DNA of 64,000 bases, taken from contig CADCDP010000002.1 in assembly GCA_902800305.1 (NCBI GenBank), positions 1 to 64,000 on the forward strand, written 5' to 3'. This document shows positions 16,152-23,913 of this stretch, piece after piece. Below the pieces are notes generated by a model, which searched no databases, was not told the DNA's origin, and saw only the letters and a list, made by a program, of their open reading frames with translations. Every line of letters begins with the position of its first letter. Position 1 is the stretch's first letter. Made by a program: the position numbers and the translations under genes. This DNA is from an uncultured Bacteroidales bacterium. Lineage in GTDB: Bacteria > Bacteroidota > Bacteroidia > Bacteroidales > Bacteroidaceae.

Positions 16152-17669
16152 TTAATTCTTCTTTGATGCATCCTTGAAATGGCTATCATCGAAGATTTTC
16201 TTCATGTCGTCAATCTGTTTCTTGCATGACTTTGATATGCTAATGGTTTCTTTTGCCACACGTAGCATTTCGTCTGGCAAATTCTTTCCCTCATCAATGA
16301 AGCAATTTTCGATTGCCTCATTCACGATTGCCTCAATGTCAGCACCATTATATCCCTCTGTTGCCTTGACAAGTTCATCCAACTTGGGTCGCACCTCGTC
16401 CATTTTCCTTTTTTGGTTCAGCTTCACCTCAAAGATAGAGCGTCGTTCATCATTGTTAGGAAGATTGACACAGAATATTTCATCAAAACGTCCTTTACGT
16501 TTCAGTTCTGGAGGCAGTTTGTCGGCACTATTGGCTGTGGCTATTACATAAACACTACTTTCTTTCTCCTGCAACCACGAAAGCAAATAGCCAAACATAC
16601 GAGTTAACACATCCGACCCTTCGCCACCCACACCAGACAAAGCTTTTTCAATCTCATCCACCCACAAGATGCAAGGCGCAGCAGCCTCCGCTATGCGGAT
16701 GGCTTCACGCAGGTTCGACTCGCTTTCTCCCACATACTTGCCCATCATTGTGCCCATATCCAATTTCAGCAGAGGAATGTCGAGCATGACTGATGCCACC
16801 TTTGCACATAGTGACTTGCCGCATCCAGGCATACCCACGATGAAGATGCCTTTCGGCATTGCTACCTTGGCTTTCTGTGCTTCAGGCCAATTCTGAATGA
16901 TATATGCCTTTTGTTCGAGGTACTCTTTCAAAATCTTCAAGCCTCCAATGCTATCCTCATTGAATTTGTCCTTGTCTATGTTGAATAGTTCCAGCAACCC
17001 TGATTGCTTCACCATCTGCTTCTTCTGTTGCAGAATCATTTCCTTATCTTCCGCATCCAATGACCCATTGCGGCTCATCGCCATATCCAACATTCTGTCA
17101 ATCTCAAATGCCGTCATACCCTTTAGCGAAGGCAACAATTTTTCTTCGTCGTTTCGGTCGAAGGCATCATAGTGGTTGATTTCCGTATGGAGGCGAATCA
17201 AATCACGAATATCTTCTTCTTCAGGCAATGGTATTTCAAGGAAAGAGACATATTTGCGTAGTTCATCTGGTATCTGTAGCTTTGTAGATTCAATGATGAT
17301 GGTCGTATTATAGTCTTTGTCATACAATCGTCGCTGTGCCATCATCAACAAAAGCGTCTTCACGGCAGGAGTGTCAATAAACTCTTGTATCTCTTTCAAC
17401 ACTAAGAACTTTTCATTCTTGGTGTCGATGATATACTCATTATACAAAAAACTTTCCAACGTCTGTTCCTTTCCTGCTCCCGTTGATTCCTTGTTGAAGA
17501 AATCTGTTGTGCCTGTCGCTGGATTCCATTCTCTCACCTTGCGTTTGCCTATAGCTTGATAGATTAAATGGTCTATACGGACAAAGTCATAATCATGGAT
17601 ATAGATAATAGGTGTATTCACATCAATCATCTTCCCCAATTCAGATATGGTTTTTTCTTGTTTATTCAT
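16152..17669 (-). CDS. AAA ATPase, Ycf46-like two-part architecture
   Basis: A 505-residue cytoplasmic AAA protein. Residues about 1-200 look like a degenerate ATPase half (TPIIYIHDYDFVRID, NTTIIIESTKLQIPDELRKY), as in Ycf46-like proteins. The active AAA domain follows, with Walker A GMPGCGKS (about residue 283), Walker B CILWVDEIEK (about 337), sensor-1 VYVIATANS and an arginine-finger region LKRKGRFDEIF, then the helical lid (EGYNGADIEAIVNEAIE). No protease or nuclease domain is fused. It is the last gene of a tight five-gene operon with DUF6140 and three unknown proteins (8-bp gap to the previous gene), so it is probably a remodelling or assembly motor for those proteins; that role is inference. 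Confidence 0.85.
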   Translation of the reverse strand: MNKQEKTISELGKMIDVNTPIIYIHDYDFVRIDHLIYQAIGKRKVREWNPATGTTDFFNKESTGAGKEQTLESFLYNEYIIDTKNEKFLVLKEIQEFIDTPAVKTLLLMMAQRRLYDKDYNTTIIIESTKLQIPDELRKYVSFLEIPLPEEEDIRDLIRLHTEINHYDAFDRNDEEKLLPSLKGMTAFEIDRMLDMAMSRNGSLDAEDKEMILQQKKQMVKQSGLLELFNIDKDKFNEDSIGGLKILKEYLEQKAYIIQNWPEAQKAKVAMPKGIFIVGMPGCGKSLCAKVASVMLDIPLLKLDMGTMMGKYVGESESNLREAIRIAEAAAPCILWVDEIEKALSGVGGEGSDVLTRMFGYLLSWLQEKESSVYVIATANSADKLPPELKRKGRFDEIFCVNLPNNDERRSIFEVKLNQKRKMDEVRPKLDELVKATEGYNGADIEAIVNEAIENCFIDEGKNLPDEMLRVAKETISISKSCKKQIDDMKKIFDDSHFKDASKKN

Positions 17670-17677
17670 AATAGTTG

Positions 17678-18769
17678 TTAGAAATCAAGAAGATGCTTGA
17701 CAACAATTTTTAATTTATTTGTAATGAGAGAAGAGGTTTCTATAGTGTCAATTTCATCTTCTGTTAGAAAGCTTTCGTTATTATTAAAAATAAAGGAGAA
17801 AAGAGGGTATGTCAATAGTATTTCTATGTCTAAATTATATTCTTGGACAAAAGCAATCACCTTATCTTCCGTTAAGAAATAAGTTGAAAGATCTTGACAA
17901 TAATAAAGAAACAATACGAAAGCCTTTTCCCTGTAAAAAGGATCGTTGCTAAACACTTTCTTATTTCTATTGGCATTATAGAAGCCATAATATCGTATAA
18001 AATTTATTTCGTCTCCAAGATGAGAATTGACAAGTTGAGGATAGATAAGTTGAGAAGGAATATAAGAATATATAGATTCCCAAAATTCAGCAGATGTATC
18101 GACATTATCGTATGCAATTAGCATTTGTTTATATGCCTGTATTTGTGTTTGACTATAATATCTATAATAGCTACATCTTTCGCTAAGCATCTGTTTTGCT
18201 TTAGCAAATCCTAAATGCGCTGATTTCCAGATATATTTCTTTGCCACATTTTTATATTCCACATTGTCTTTAAATTTGCTAAGTCCTACCCCGGCATCAT
18301 ATAGCATTTGGGAGTTAGTCGGATTTTTAGAAATATGATGCTCAAATATCTCTATCCAATCAAAATCTCCATAGGATTGGTGACCGAATAAACAAAGCTG
18401 GGAAGCTGTTTCAAAATCAGACCACATTAGATTATAAATATTCTTTTCATATTGAGGCTCTTTAAGCCAAAGACATGCTACATCATACAATGTATTTTTT
18501 TTCTCATTAAAAAAGATACAAATCAAATCCAATTGAATTTTTTCTTCGTCGGCTCTGTCTGTTGGTCTCTTGATTTTTACTATTTCCTCTGCGATTTTAT
18601 CCTCGCCAATCGCATATAACCAGTTCTCCAAACGGCCATCAAGGAGTTTCTCTATATCTTCTAACTTAAAGTTATGTCGTAAAGAATATAGTGAAGAGTG
18701 TTCCTCTCCACCCGACATGATGCGTATTTTTACAGGTTTTGCCTTAGGGGCATTGATTGGGTTTAGCAT
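17678..18769 (-). CDS. Unknown protein with Sel1/TPR-like helical repeats
   Basis: A 363-residue protein with no signal peptide. The N-terminus (KPVKIRIMSGGEEHSSLYSL, then KLEDIEKLLDGRLENWLYAI) resembles a small domain I associate with Sel1-repeat and conflict-type proteins, in which a short beta strand is followed by a 'DG...WL' helix. The centre has Sel1/TPR-like helices (AKKYIWKSAHLGFAKAKQML). The rest is rich in aromatic and acidic residues, and I do not recognise it. The DNA is visibly more AT-rich than the flanking metabolic genes, a sign of acquisition. It is gene four of the five-gene operon, 12 bp after gene three and 8 bp before the AAA ATPase. The function is unknown; an adaptor or scaffold for the ATPase is a guess. 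Confidence 0.75.
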   Translation of the reverse strand: MLNPINAPKAKPVKIRIMSGGEEHSSLYSLRHNFKLEDIEKLLDGRLENWLYAIGEDKIAEEIVKIKRPTDRADEEKIQLDLICIFFNEKKNTLYDVACLWLKEPQYEKNIYNLMWSDFETASQLCLFGHQSYGDFDWIEIFEHHISKNPTNSQMLYDAGVGLSKFKDNVEYKNVAKKYIWKSAHLGFAKAKQMLSERCSYYRYYSQTQIQAYKQMLIAYDNVDTSAEFWESIYSYIPSQLIYPQLVNSHLGDEINFIRYYGFYNANRNKKVFSNDPFYREKAFVLFLYYCQDLSTYFLTEDKVIAFVQEYNLDIEILLTYPLFSFIFNNNESFLTEDEIDTIETSSLITNKLKIVVKHLLDF

Positions 18770-18781
18770 AGTTTATTGTAG

Positions 18782-19456
18782 TTAGAGTAAAGAAGTCAAT
18801 ACACGTCCAATCTTTTGTCCTGCTTTCAAGATTGTCTTTGTTGCTGTTTTCACTAATACCTTGGCTCCCTCTTTCAACACATTGACACCTTTGTGAACCA
18901 ATTGCTTGGCAGGTTCTTTCAAGAAATTCGCAACCATAGGAACATAAGGAACAAGCACACCTGCTGGAGGGAAAACAGATGCCAATGCCATGCTTGCTTC
19001 TTCTAATACGGCAGGGAGACCTGTATCTATGGCATTATCCACTATTGGCATGAGCACAGGAATCACTCTTGACGCAGCGGCATCAATCAAGATGTCAATC
19101 GCTTTCGTCATGTCAATCACGCCTTCGCCTGTCAGAAAGGCTACTTTGACACGGGTATAGACTTCATTGGCAATACTGGCGAGGGTACTTGGAACAAAAT
19201 CTGGCATTTCCACAGGTAACACACCCATTTCTTTGGCAATGGCAAGAGCTGCTGCTATCAGTTTCTCCATATCCAAATTCTGCTTGTCACCCAATGAGGT
19301 TTTCAGCACTTCTTCCAAAATTTCCTGTATAGCAGGGGGGATGATGGTCTTAAAAGAACTATCCAAAGCACTCTCTGTCAAAAGCGTACCTACATTCTCC
19401 AAGCCTCTAATAGCATCCACGAGGGTGGAACCTATCAAATTCTGATCGTATTCCAT
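18782..19456 (-). CDS. Unknown 224-residue protein with amphipathic/hydrophobic helices
   Basis: No family is recognised. The protein is almost wholly helical by composition. Long mildly hydrophobic stretches (ASRVIPVLMPIVDNAIDTGL, then ASMALASVFPPAGVLVPYVP, about residues 130-175) are followed by a strongly basic C-terminus with a repeated K-x-x-x-K/V pattern (KEGAKVLVKTATKTILKAGQ). It has no signal peptide. The pattern fits a membrane-associating or pore-like protein, or a self-assembling helical one; that is inference from composition only. It lies 3 bp after the preceding 117-residue gene and 12 bp before the next in the DUF6140-to-AAA operon. Confidence 0.75.
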   Translation of the reverse strand: MEYDQNLIGSTLVDAIRGLENVGTLLTESALDSSFKTIIPPAIQEILEEVLKTSLGDKQNLDMEKLIAAALAIAKEMGVLPVEMPDFVPSTLASIANEVYTRVKVAFLTGEGVIDMTKAIDILIDAAASRVIPVLMPIVDNAIDTGLPAVLEEASMALASVFPPAGVLVPYVPMVANFLKEPAKQLVHKGVNVLKEGAKVLVKTATKTILKAGQKIGRVLTSLL

Positions 19457-19459
19457 AGC

Positions 19460-19813
19460 TTAGTTTTGGGTTATTTCTGTGTTCAACTTTTCGTTAATGG
19501 TCTCTATCAGCGCGTTGGCAACTTGGGCTTTTTCCTCTTCTTCGCCACTCGCTTTCTCCAAAACAGCGTCTGTTTGCTGACCCAACCATCGTTGTGTGGA
19601 AATGTGTTGCTCGTCCTTGGCTGCACGCAACTCTTCCGCTTTTTCATGGAAAGCATCCAGCATCTGGTTTGTTTCCTCGATAGTCTTCTGAGCCTCTTCT
19701 GAAAGCCCATACTCTTTTGTCGCCGCAGCTATCACCTCGTTGATGTTAGCCCCTGGCATACTTTGGTACTTCTCAATAAGAGAAAGTAGAATTTGTTGAA
19801 AATCTTTTGCCAT
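19460..19813 (-). CDS. Unknown acidic helical protein (117 residues)
   Basis: No family is recognised. The sequence (starting MAKDFQQILLSLIEKYQSMP) is highly acidic and predicted to be helical, with a coiled-coil-like centre (AQKTIEETNQMLDAFHEKAE) and a Glu-rich patch (ASGEEEEKAQ). It has no signal or membrane segment, so it should be cytoplasmic. It is gene two of the tight operon, 11 bp after the DUF6140 gene and 3 bp before the helical 224-residue gene. It could be a chaperone, inhibitor or structural subunit; nothing in the sequence decides this. Confidence 0.75.
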   Translation of the reverse strand: MAKDFQQILLSLIEKYQSMPGANINEVIAAATKEYGLSEEAQKTIEETNQMLDAFHEKAEELRAAKDEQHISTQRWLGQQTDAVLEKASGEEEEKAQVANALIETINEKLNTEITQN

Positions 19814-19824
19814 ATAAGTTTGGA

Positions 19825-20043
19825 TTATATTTGTTTCACATCCAGATATGCCGTACTCAGCACACCTGCTTTTTTAATATCCACTCCGTAGATGCGCATG
19901 AAGGCATCAGCGACAGCTTGCCCTCCGTTGTTGGAAACGGGGTTGCAGAAAGATTGGGTTACTACTTCAACGGACATCCCAGGTTCGATGATGATGCCGT
20001 TGCTCATTTTGCGAGTTTTGGTTGTAATTCTAAAACGTGGCAT
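19825..20043 (-). CDS. DUF6140 family small protein
   Basis: A 72-residue protein starting MPRFRITTKTRKMSNGIIIE, with a conserved core PGMSVEVVTQSFCNPVSNNG and the ending DAFMRIYGVDIKKAGVLSTA, which fits DUF6140, a small Bacteroidota family of unknown role. It is probably a compact beta-rich domain. It is the first gene of the five-gene operon ending in the AAA ATPase and follows a candidate structured RNA leader. The gap to the next gene is 11 bp. DUF6140 assignment is from memory of family sequences; the function is not known. Confidence 0.8.
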   Translation of the reverse strand: MPRFRITTKTRKMSNGIIIEPGMSVEVVTQSFCNPVSNNGGQAVADAFMRIYGVDIKKAGVLSTAYLDVKQI

Positions 20044-20112
20044 AGGCTTAGATGGTTAAGTGTCTCGATTCCCAAGCTGACAGGTTAGTGATAGGTTAGT
20101 TAGATATAAAGG

Positions 20113-20285
20113 CATAAAAAAGGCGTGGGAATCTTACATGGTTGCTCATCCAGACACCTAAGCCTCGCATGCTTCCACGTCTGAACGAGAAGAATGCAGA
20201 GGCCCACGCATATATGACATAATTCTGCCTGTTCAAGATGAACAAACAGATGAATATGCCTAATACGTAGGCATCTACCATTGCT
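20113..20285 (-). ncRNA. Candidate structured RNA or leader upstream of the DUF6140 operon
   Basis: On the minus strand this non-coding stretch packs several strong helices. A 5-bp hairpin with a 7-nt loop lies at 20257-20273 (TGCCT/AGGCA). An 11-bp hairpin with two G-U pairs and a 3-nt loop lies at 20225-20249. A nested domain has outer stem GCGTGGG/CCCACGC (20203-20209 with 20123-20129) enclosing a long imperfect stem (20189-20202 with 20163-20175). The outer stem is followed directly by CTTTTTT (20116-20122), as in an intrinsic terminator. A -7 promoter octamer lies about 120 bp upstream, and DUF6140 starts about 70 bp downstream. It could be a stand-alone RNA, an attenuator or riboswitch-like leader. 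A 61-codon frame (20096-20281) overlaps it but looks incidental. Confidence 0.45.
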
Positions 20286-20399
20286 TCTCTTGACGTGGCT
20301 TTTGAATTGCGAGTTCAGGTGTCAATCAAAGCGTTAGTAAACGCCTTTAAGATATGTCTTTGTCCGCACAAAGAAATGCGTTTCCTTGTTTGAACATTG

Positions 20400-20407
20400 C
20401 AAAGATA
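20400..20407 (-). promoter_or_regulatory. -7 promoter element (TATCTTTG) of the RNA leader / DUF6140 operon
   Basis: Minus-strand TATCTTTG matches the -7 consensus. Transcription from here would give a leader of about 350 nt before the DUF6140 ATG, covering the candidate structured RNA. Confidence 0.55.
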
Positions 20408-20475
20408 GAGAATAATTCACAAAACCACTATCTTTTTTTCTGAATTTTATAAAGAAAAATGAAAAATCGTGGTGC

Positions 20476-20497
20476 ATTTCGTAAAATATGACGAAAT
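20476..20497. promoter_or_regulatory. Possible operator between divergent promoters
   Basis: A perfect inverted repeat ATTTCGT-N8-ACGAAAT sits between the divergent -7 elements at 20400 and 20567, flanked by a direct repeat of ggtgcatttc. The position suits a shared operator; no binding protein is known. Confidence 0.35.
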
Positions 20498-20566
20498 GAA
20501 GGGTGCATTTCTGGTGTCTTTTGATGAAAAGACGGATTTTTGTTGGTTGCTGTCGATGAAAAATTG

Positions 20567-20574
20567 TATTTTTG
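20567..20574 (+). promoter_or_regulatory. -7 promoter element (TATTTTTG) of the divergent gene
   Basis: TATTTTTG lies 27 bp before the ATG at 20602. The apparent TTG start at 20572 falls inside this element and is therefore not a real start. Confidence 0.55.
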
Positions 20575-20601
20575 CAAAAAGGAAAATTCCAGTTGCCTGG
20601 T

Positions 20602-22002
20602 ATGATGGGAAAAAGAACAGAAAAAGAGTTGAAGAAGGCGTGTGAGCGGCTGCGTATCATCGAGCGGACGCGCATGATGTGTAATACCTTAGAAGAACTG
20701 GGTGAGATGGTGGGATGCTCGCTGACTCATGGCAACGGGTTGGCTCGGAAAGGGGGGAATTCGCTGTTCATAAAGGATGCCATTTTCAGGGAATTGGCGT
20801 ATGTGGCAAGGGAAAAGATGTGTTTGGACTTAGATTTGGAAGAGGTCTTAACTGTTTATGCAGAAGTGGATGAACTGATGGGGAAATATGGGCGGCGTAT
20901 CAAGGGTATGGATGTGTGCGGACAGATGGTTCGGTACTTTTATGTGGATGGTGTTGTGACTGAGGAGTTGCGCTGGTTGGCTGACAAATTGGAGATGAAG
21001 CATGTGCCTATATTGATTTTGATGCTGATGGGAGTACTGCCTCGTTTATCTGCCAAGGGTGGCGACGTAAAACTGGAGAACATACGTGAAGACTACAGGC
21101 GTGTGTTTGGGTTTCTCCATGAATTAGTAGATTCAAATAATGTGGTGAAAGCTTTGCCTTCATTGTCGATGATGGAAGATGAAGTGAAGGATGATCCGTC
21201 TGCCATGTGTCGCATACATCTTATATATACTATGAAGATGGTGTTGGAGTCATATACGGAGGTGGCATCGTTCGAGGGCATCAACTTTGCCAATAGAACG
21301 CTTTCAGAGTATCAGTTCTTTCCTGATGTGGAGGGTATTTGGACAGAGAATGACGATTCTACTGTGTTCTGGCAGATTGAGAGAATGGGAAATGTTCATA
21401 TATTTTGCAAATATGCCCTGAATGAAGGAGAAAAGAAATTGGTGTATGAGCGTTATGTGATGAAATTTTACGATATGTGTGAGGGGGTGATGGGGGTGAT
21501 AGTGCATCCCAAGGCTATTGAACCTCTGCTGAAGGGTGAAAAACTTCCAAGCGATTGCTATGCGCATGTGGATTGTGTGCTGAAAAAGAACTGCATGGAA
21601 TTTCAGCCTTATTTACAAATGTTTGAATGGTTCAATTTGAGGAAACTATACCGAAGTAATCACGCGGACTACTATAATCGCCTACTAACGGAGCATCGAT
21701 ATGAGCAGGTGAATCGCTTTGCTGCATACGAATATGACTTTCGAATAGGACTTGTAGCCATCACAGAAGAGAATCTGTATTTGGAAGCTTCGGACGGGAC
21801 TTGCTACAAGGTGCCGAAAGCGCTGAATGCCGTGCTGGAGGATGTACGTTTTGGAGATGACGTGGGCATCCTCACTTATGCTAGCTCTATCTATGTGGCA
21901 TTCGACAATAAGAATCTCTATTATGATGTAAGCATTAAGGAGAAAATGGAACAATGGGGGATAGAACTTTATGGGAAAAGAGGTTCTTTTCTTCAGAAAT
22001 GA
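20602..22002 (+). CDS. Unknown protein with possible N-terminal helix-turn-helix
   Basis: A 466-residue protein starting MMGKRTEKELKKACERLRII. The segment NTLEELGEMVGCSLTHGNGL (about residues 27-46) reads like a helix-turn-helix, which would make it a DNA-binding protein; the rest is helical then mixed alpha/beta and I recognise no family. It has no signal or membrane segment. It is divergent from the RNA/DUF6140/AAA operon, with a palindrome between the two promoters, so it may regulate that operon or itself (inference). The coding strand is AT-rich with many gtg and ttg codons, unlike the GC-richer metabolic neighbours, consistent with an acquired island. The start is set at the first ATG after the promoter; 20605 is equally possible. 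Confidence 0.75.
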   Translation: MMGKRTEKELKKACERLRIIERTRMMCNTLEELGEMVGCSLTHGNGLARKGGNSLFIKDAIFRELAYVAREKMCLDLDLEEVLTVYAEVDELMGKYGRRIKGMDVCGQMVRYFYVDGVVTEELRWLADKLEMKHVPILILMLMGVLPRLSAKGGDVKLENIREDYRRVFGFLHELVDSNNVVKALPSLSMMEDEVKDDPSAMCRIHLIYTMKMVLESYTEVASFEGINFANRTLSEYQFFPDVEGIWTENDDSTVFWQIERMGNVHIFCKYALNEGEKKLVYERYVMKFYDMCEGVMGVIVHPKAIEPLLKGEKLPSDCYAHVDCVLKKNCMEFQPYLQMFEWFNLRKLYRSNHADYYNRLLTEHRYEQVNRFAAYEYDFRIGLVAITEENLYLEASDGTCYKVPKALNAVLEDVRFGDDVGILTYASSIYVAFDNKNLYYDVSIKEKMEQWGIELYGKRGSFLQK

Positions 22003-22300
22003 GGTCAACGAGATGAAGAATATGTACATCAAACATATATGCTTTTAGTGTTTGGAAACATTTTTTCTTTGTAGCCAAAAACTATATATTAAAAAGTATG
22101 AGTAACAGCATAAAGGTAACGTGGATTTAACATCATTGAAAATGCAATGCACGTCGTGCTGGTATGCCTAAGGGCACCACTATCCAAATGTCATCGAGTC
22201 TTTGTACTCCCACGCAAGATTAGGATGCGCGACCAACTTGGGGCTTAAATTAGTTTAAATGCTTATGTGTTTGGAGGAAAATAAACAAAATTGTTGATTA
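22003..22300. other. About 300-bp AT-rich intergenic gap
   Basis: Between the unknown divergent protein and the AbiEi gene. I see no gene. A short frame MKNMYIKHICF (22012-22047) resembles MKNMYVKYMF at 25510 in wording, but both are probably chance. Confidence 0.5.
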
Positions 22301-22340
22301 TGTTTCCGAAAATCACTATATTTGCAGAGTTTTAGAAACA
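22301..22340 (+). promoter_or_regulatory. Promoter of the abiE pair with flanking inverted repeat
   Basis: The -7 octamer TATATTTG (22317-22324) lies between the arms TGTTTCCGAAAA (22301-22312) and TTTTAGAAACA (22330-22340), an imperfect palindrome. AbiEi antitoxins are known to repress their own promoters by binding inverted repeats, so this is a candidate autoregulatory operator. The TTG at 22322 inside the -7 is not a start. Confidence 0.5.
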
Positions 22341-22351
22341 AAACAGGCGTT

Positions 22352-22969
22352 ATGGACTTTTTGACATTCAAGGAACGGATGTACCCGATGGGGTGTTTCA
22401 ACATCAATCAGGTGCTGTTATGGGAAAAAGATTTTGACCGTAACAACCTGACACGATGGTGCCGTAAAGGATTGCTGGTGAAGTTGAGGAATCAGTATTA
22501 CGCCTTTCCAGAGTATCGGAAGGTGCCAGACTTCTCCCGCTATGTGGCCAATCGCATCTATGCCCCTTCGTATATCAGTCTGCATAGTGCTTTGTCGTTC
22601 TACGGCATGATACCAGAGGAGGTGGTGCAACAGACGAGTGTGACTACGCTGAAGACCGCCCGTTTTGAGAATGACTTTGGAACTTTCCATTATCAGAACG
22701 TGAAGACACCGCTCTACTTCGGTTTTGAAATCAAGACGATGCAAAGCGGGCGAGGTCTGTTGTTCGCCACTCCAGAAAAGGCTTTGCTCGATTTGCTCTA
22801 CCTGAATCCCTATTATAAGACTGAGCAGGATATGGAGGAGTTGCGCCTGGATGAGGATTTTATACAGAATGAACTAAATGTGGAACGTTTGATGAGCTAC
22901 CTCGCGAAAATAAAGAGCAAGACACTGGAACAGAAAGTTAGACGCTTAATGAGTGTATATAATTTATGA
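22352..22969 (+). CDS. abiEi: AbiEi-family antitoxin / transcriptional regulator
   Basis: A 205-residue protein with an N-terminal winged-helix (MDFLTFKERMYPMGCFNINQ, then FDRNNLTRWCRKGLLVKLRN, LRNQYYAFP) and the AbiEi C-terminal region (YISLHSALSFYGMIPEE, FATPEKALLDLLYL). These are the antitoxin of type IV AbiE toxin-antitoxin systems, which neutralises the toxin without binding it tightly and represses the operon. The stop overlaps the start of the toxin gene by 4 bp. Its own promoter carries an inverted repeat. This system is usually linked to phage abortive infection or plasmid stability. Confidence 0.87.
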   Translation: MDFLTFKERMYPMGCFNINQVLLWEKDFDRNNLTRWCRKGLLVKLRNQYYAFPEYRKVPDFSRYVANRIYAPSYISLHSALSFYGMIPEEVVQQTSVTTLKTARFENDFGTFHYQNVKTPLYFGFEIKTMQSGRGLLFATPEKALLDLLYLNPYYKTEQDMEELRLDEDFIQNELNVERLMSYLAKIKSKTLEQKVRRLMSVYNL

Positions 22970-23748
22970 TAGACATTGAATACATACGCAGTTTCTTCCC
23001 ACCTACGATAGCTCGCGAAAGCCGCTTCGACCGCTATATGCTGAAAGAATATCTGCAACTGCTGATACTCGACCATCTGGCTACAACACCATATATTAAT
23101 AAGGTGTCATTCATTGGTGGTACGAACCTTCGACTTATTCAGGGAATAGACCGATTCTCTGAGGATCTGGACTTTGACTGCAAGGAACTGAGTGAAGACG
23201 AGTTTATGGTGATGACGGATAGCGTTGTAACCTACTTGCGCCAGAATAATATCGATGTGGAGACTCGCGACAAGCCCAATCCAAAACTGACGGCCTTTAG
23301 GCGTAATCTTTATTTTCCAGAGATGCTATTCGACTTGGGACTGACAGGTCACAAAGAAGAACGTCTGTTGTTAAAAGTGGAGGCACAAGACCAAGGTGTT
23401 CTATATCAGCCTGTCGTTGCGAATATCAACAGAATGGGTTTTTTCTTTGGGGTTCAGGTACCGCCGATAGACGTGCTTTGTGCGATGAAGTTCGCTGCCA
23501 TATTGGCCCGTCAGAAAGGGCGTGATTTCTATGACACCATCTTCCTGCTATCGAAGACCAAACCGAATCTGGAGTTCCTGTCTGCCAGAGCAGGTATATC
23601 TTCCATTGATGAACTGAAAACAGCCATTGCTGAACGGCTGAAGATCATTGACTTGAACCAGAAGAGGCGTGACTTCTCTCATCTGGTTTTCAATGAACAG
23701 AATGCAGAGAGAATCTTGCATTTTCCGAATCTCATAGTAGCTCTATAA
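22966..23748 (+). CDS. abiEii: AbiEii/AbiGii nucleotidyltransferase toxin
   Basis: A 260-residue member of the AbiEii family. The nucleotidyltransferase core is visible: SFIGGTNLRLIQGIDRFSED with the catalytic DLDFD directly after it (about residues 47-70), then LLKVEAQDQ and the helix IDVLCAMKFAAILARQKGRD-FYD. Members such as MenT transfer nucleotides to tRNA or other targets and stop growth when unrestrained. It follows the AbiEi gene with a 4-bp overlap. Both catalytic Asp and the GG motif are present, so the toxin looks intact. Confidence 0.88.
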   Translation: MIDIEYIRSFFPPTIARESRFDRYMLKEYLQLLILDHLATTPYINKVSFIGGTNLRLIQGIDRFSEDLDFDCKELSEDEFMVMTDSVVTYLRQNNIDVETRDKPNPKLTAFRRNLYFPEMLFDLGLTGHKEERLLLKVEAQDQGVLYQPVVANINRMGFFFGVQVPPIDVLCAMKFAAILARQKGRDFYDTIFLLSKTKPNLEFLSARAGISSIDELKTAIAERLKIIDLNQKRRDFSHLVFNEQNAERILHFPNLIVAL

Positions 23749-23825
23749 TGATTTCACGAAATTGTTTTGCGAACCTATGCAAAAAAGTTCCAGATTCCCC
23801 AAATGATTACTCGGAAATTTGCAGG

Positions 23826-23913
23826 AAATCTCAAAAAGGTGTACATTTGCAGTACGAAAAATCTCAAAAAGGTGCAAATATGACGGAACAAAAATCTCAA
23901 AAAGGCACAAACG
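23826..23913 (+). repeat. Three 33-bp tandem repeats after the abiE pair
   Basis: The 14-mer aaatctcaaaaagg starts at 23826, 23859 and 23892, exactly 33 bp apart, with partly conserved spacers. The first spacer carries a TACATTTG -7-like octamer. A 63-codon frame from 23748 runs through the repeat, but the repeat and promoter signals make it unlikely to be a gene. Confidence 0.8.

Noticed and set aside
20096..20281. 61-codon minus-strand frame over the RNA candidate
   Set aside because: The underlying sequence is dominated by long paired stems and ends in a terminator-like U-run; the peptide has no family or clear signal. A leader peptide cannot be fully excluded.
22012..22047. Short peptides MKNMYIKHICF here and MKNMYVKYMF near 25510 as paired leader peptides
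   Set aside because: Only about ten codons each, no promoter or attenuator nearby, and the second overlaps the end of the HTCS gene region; similarity may be chance.
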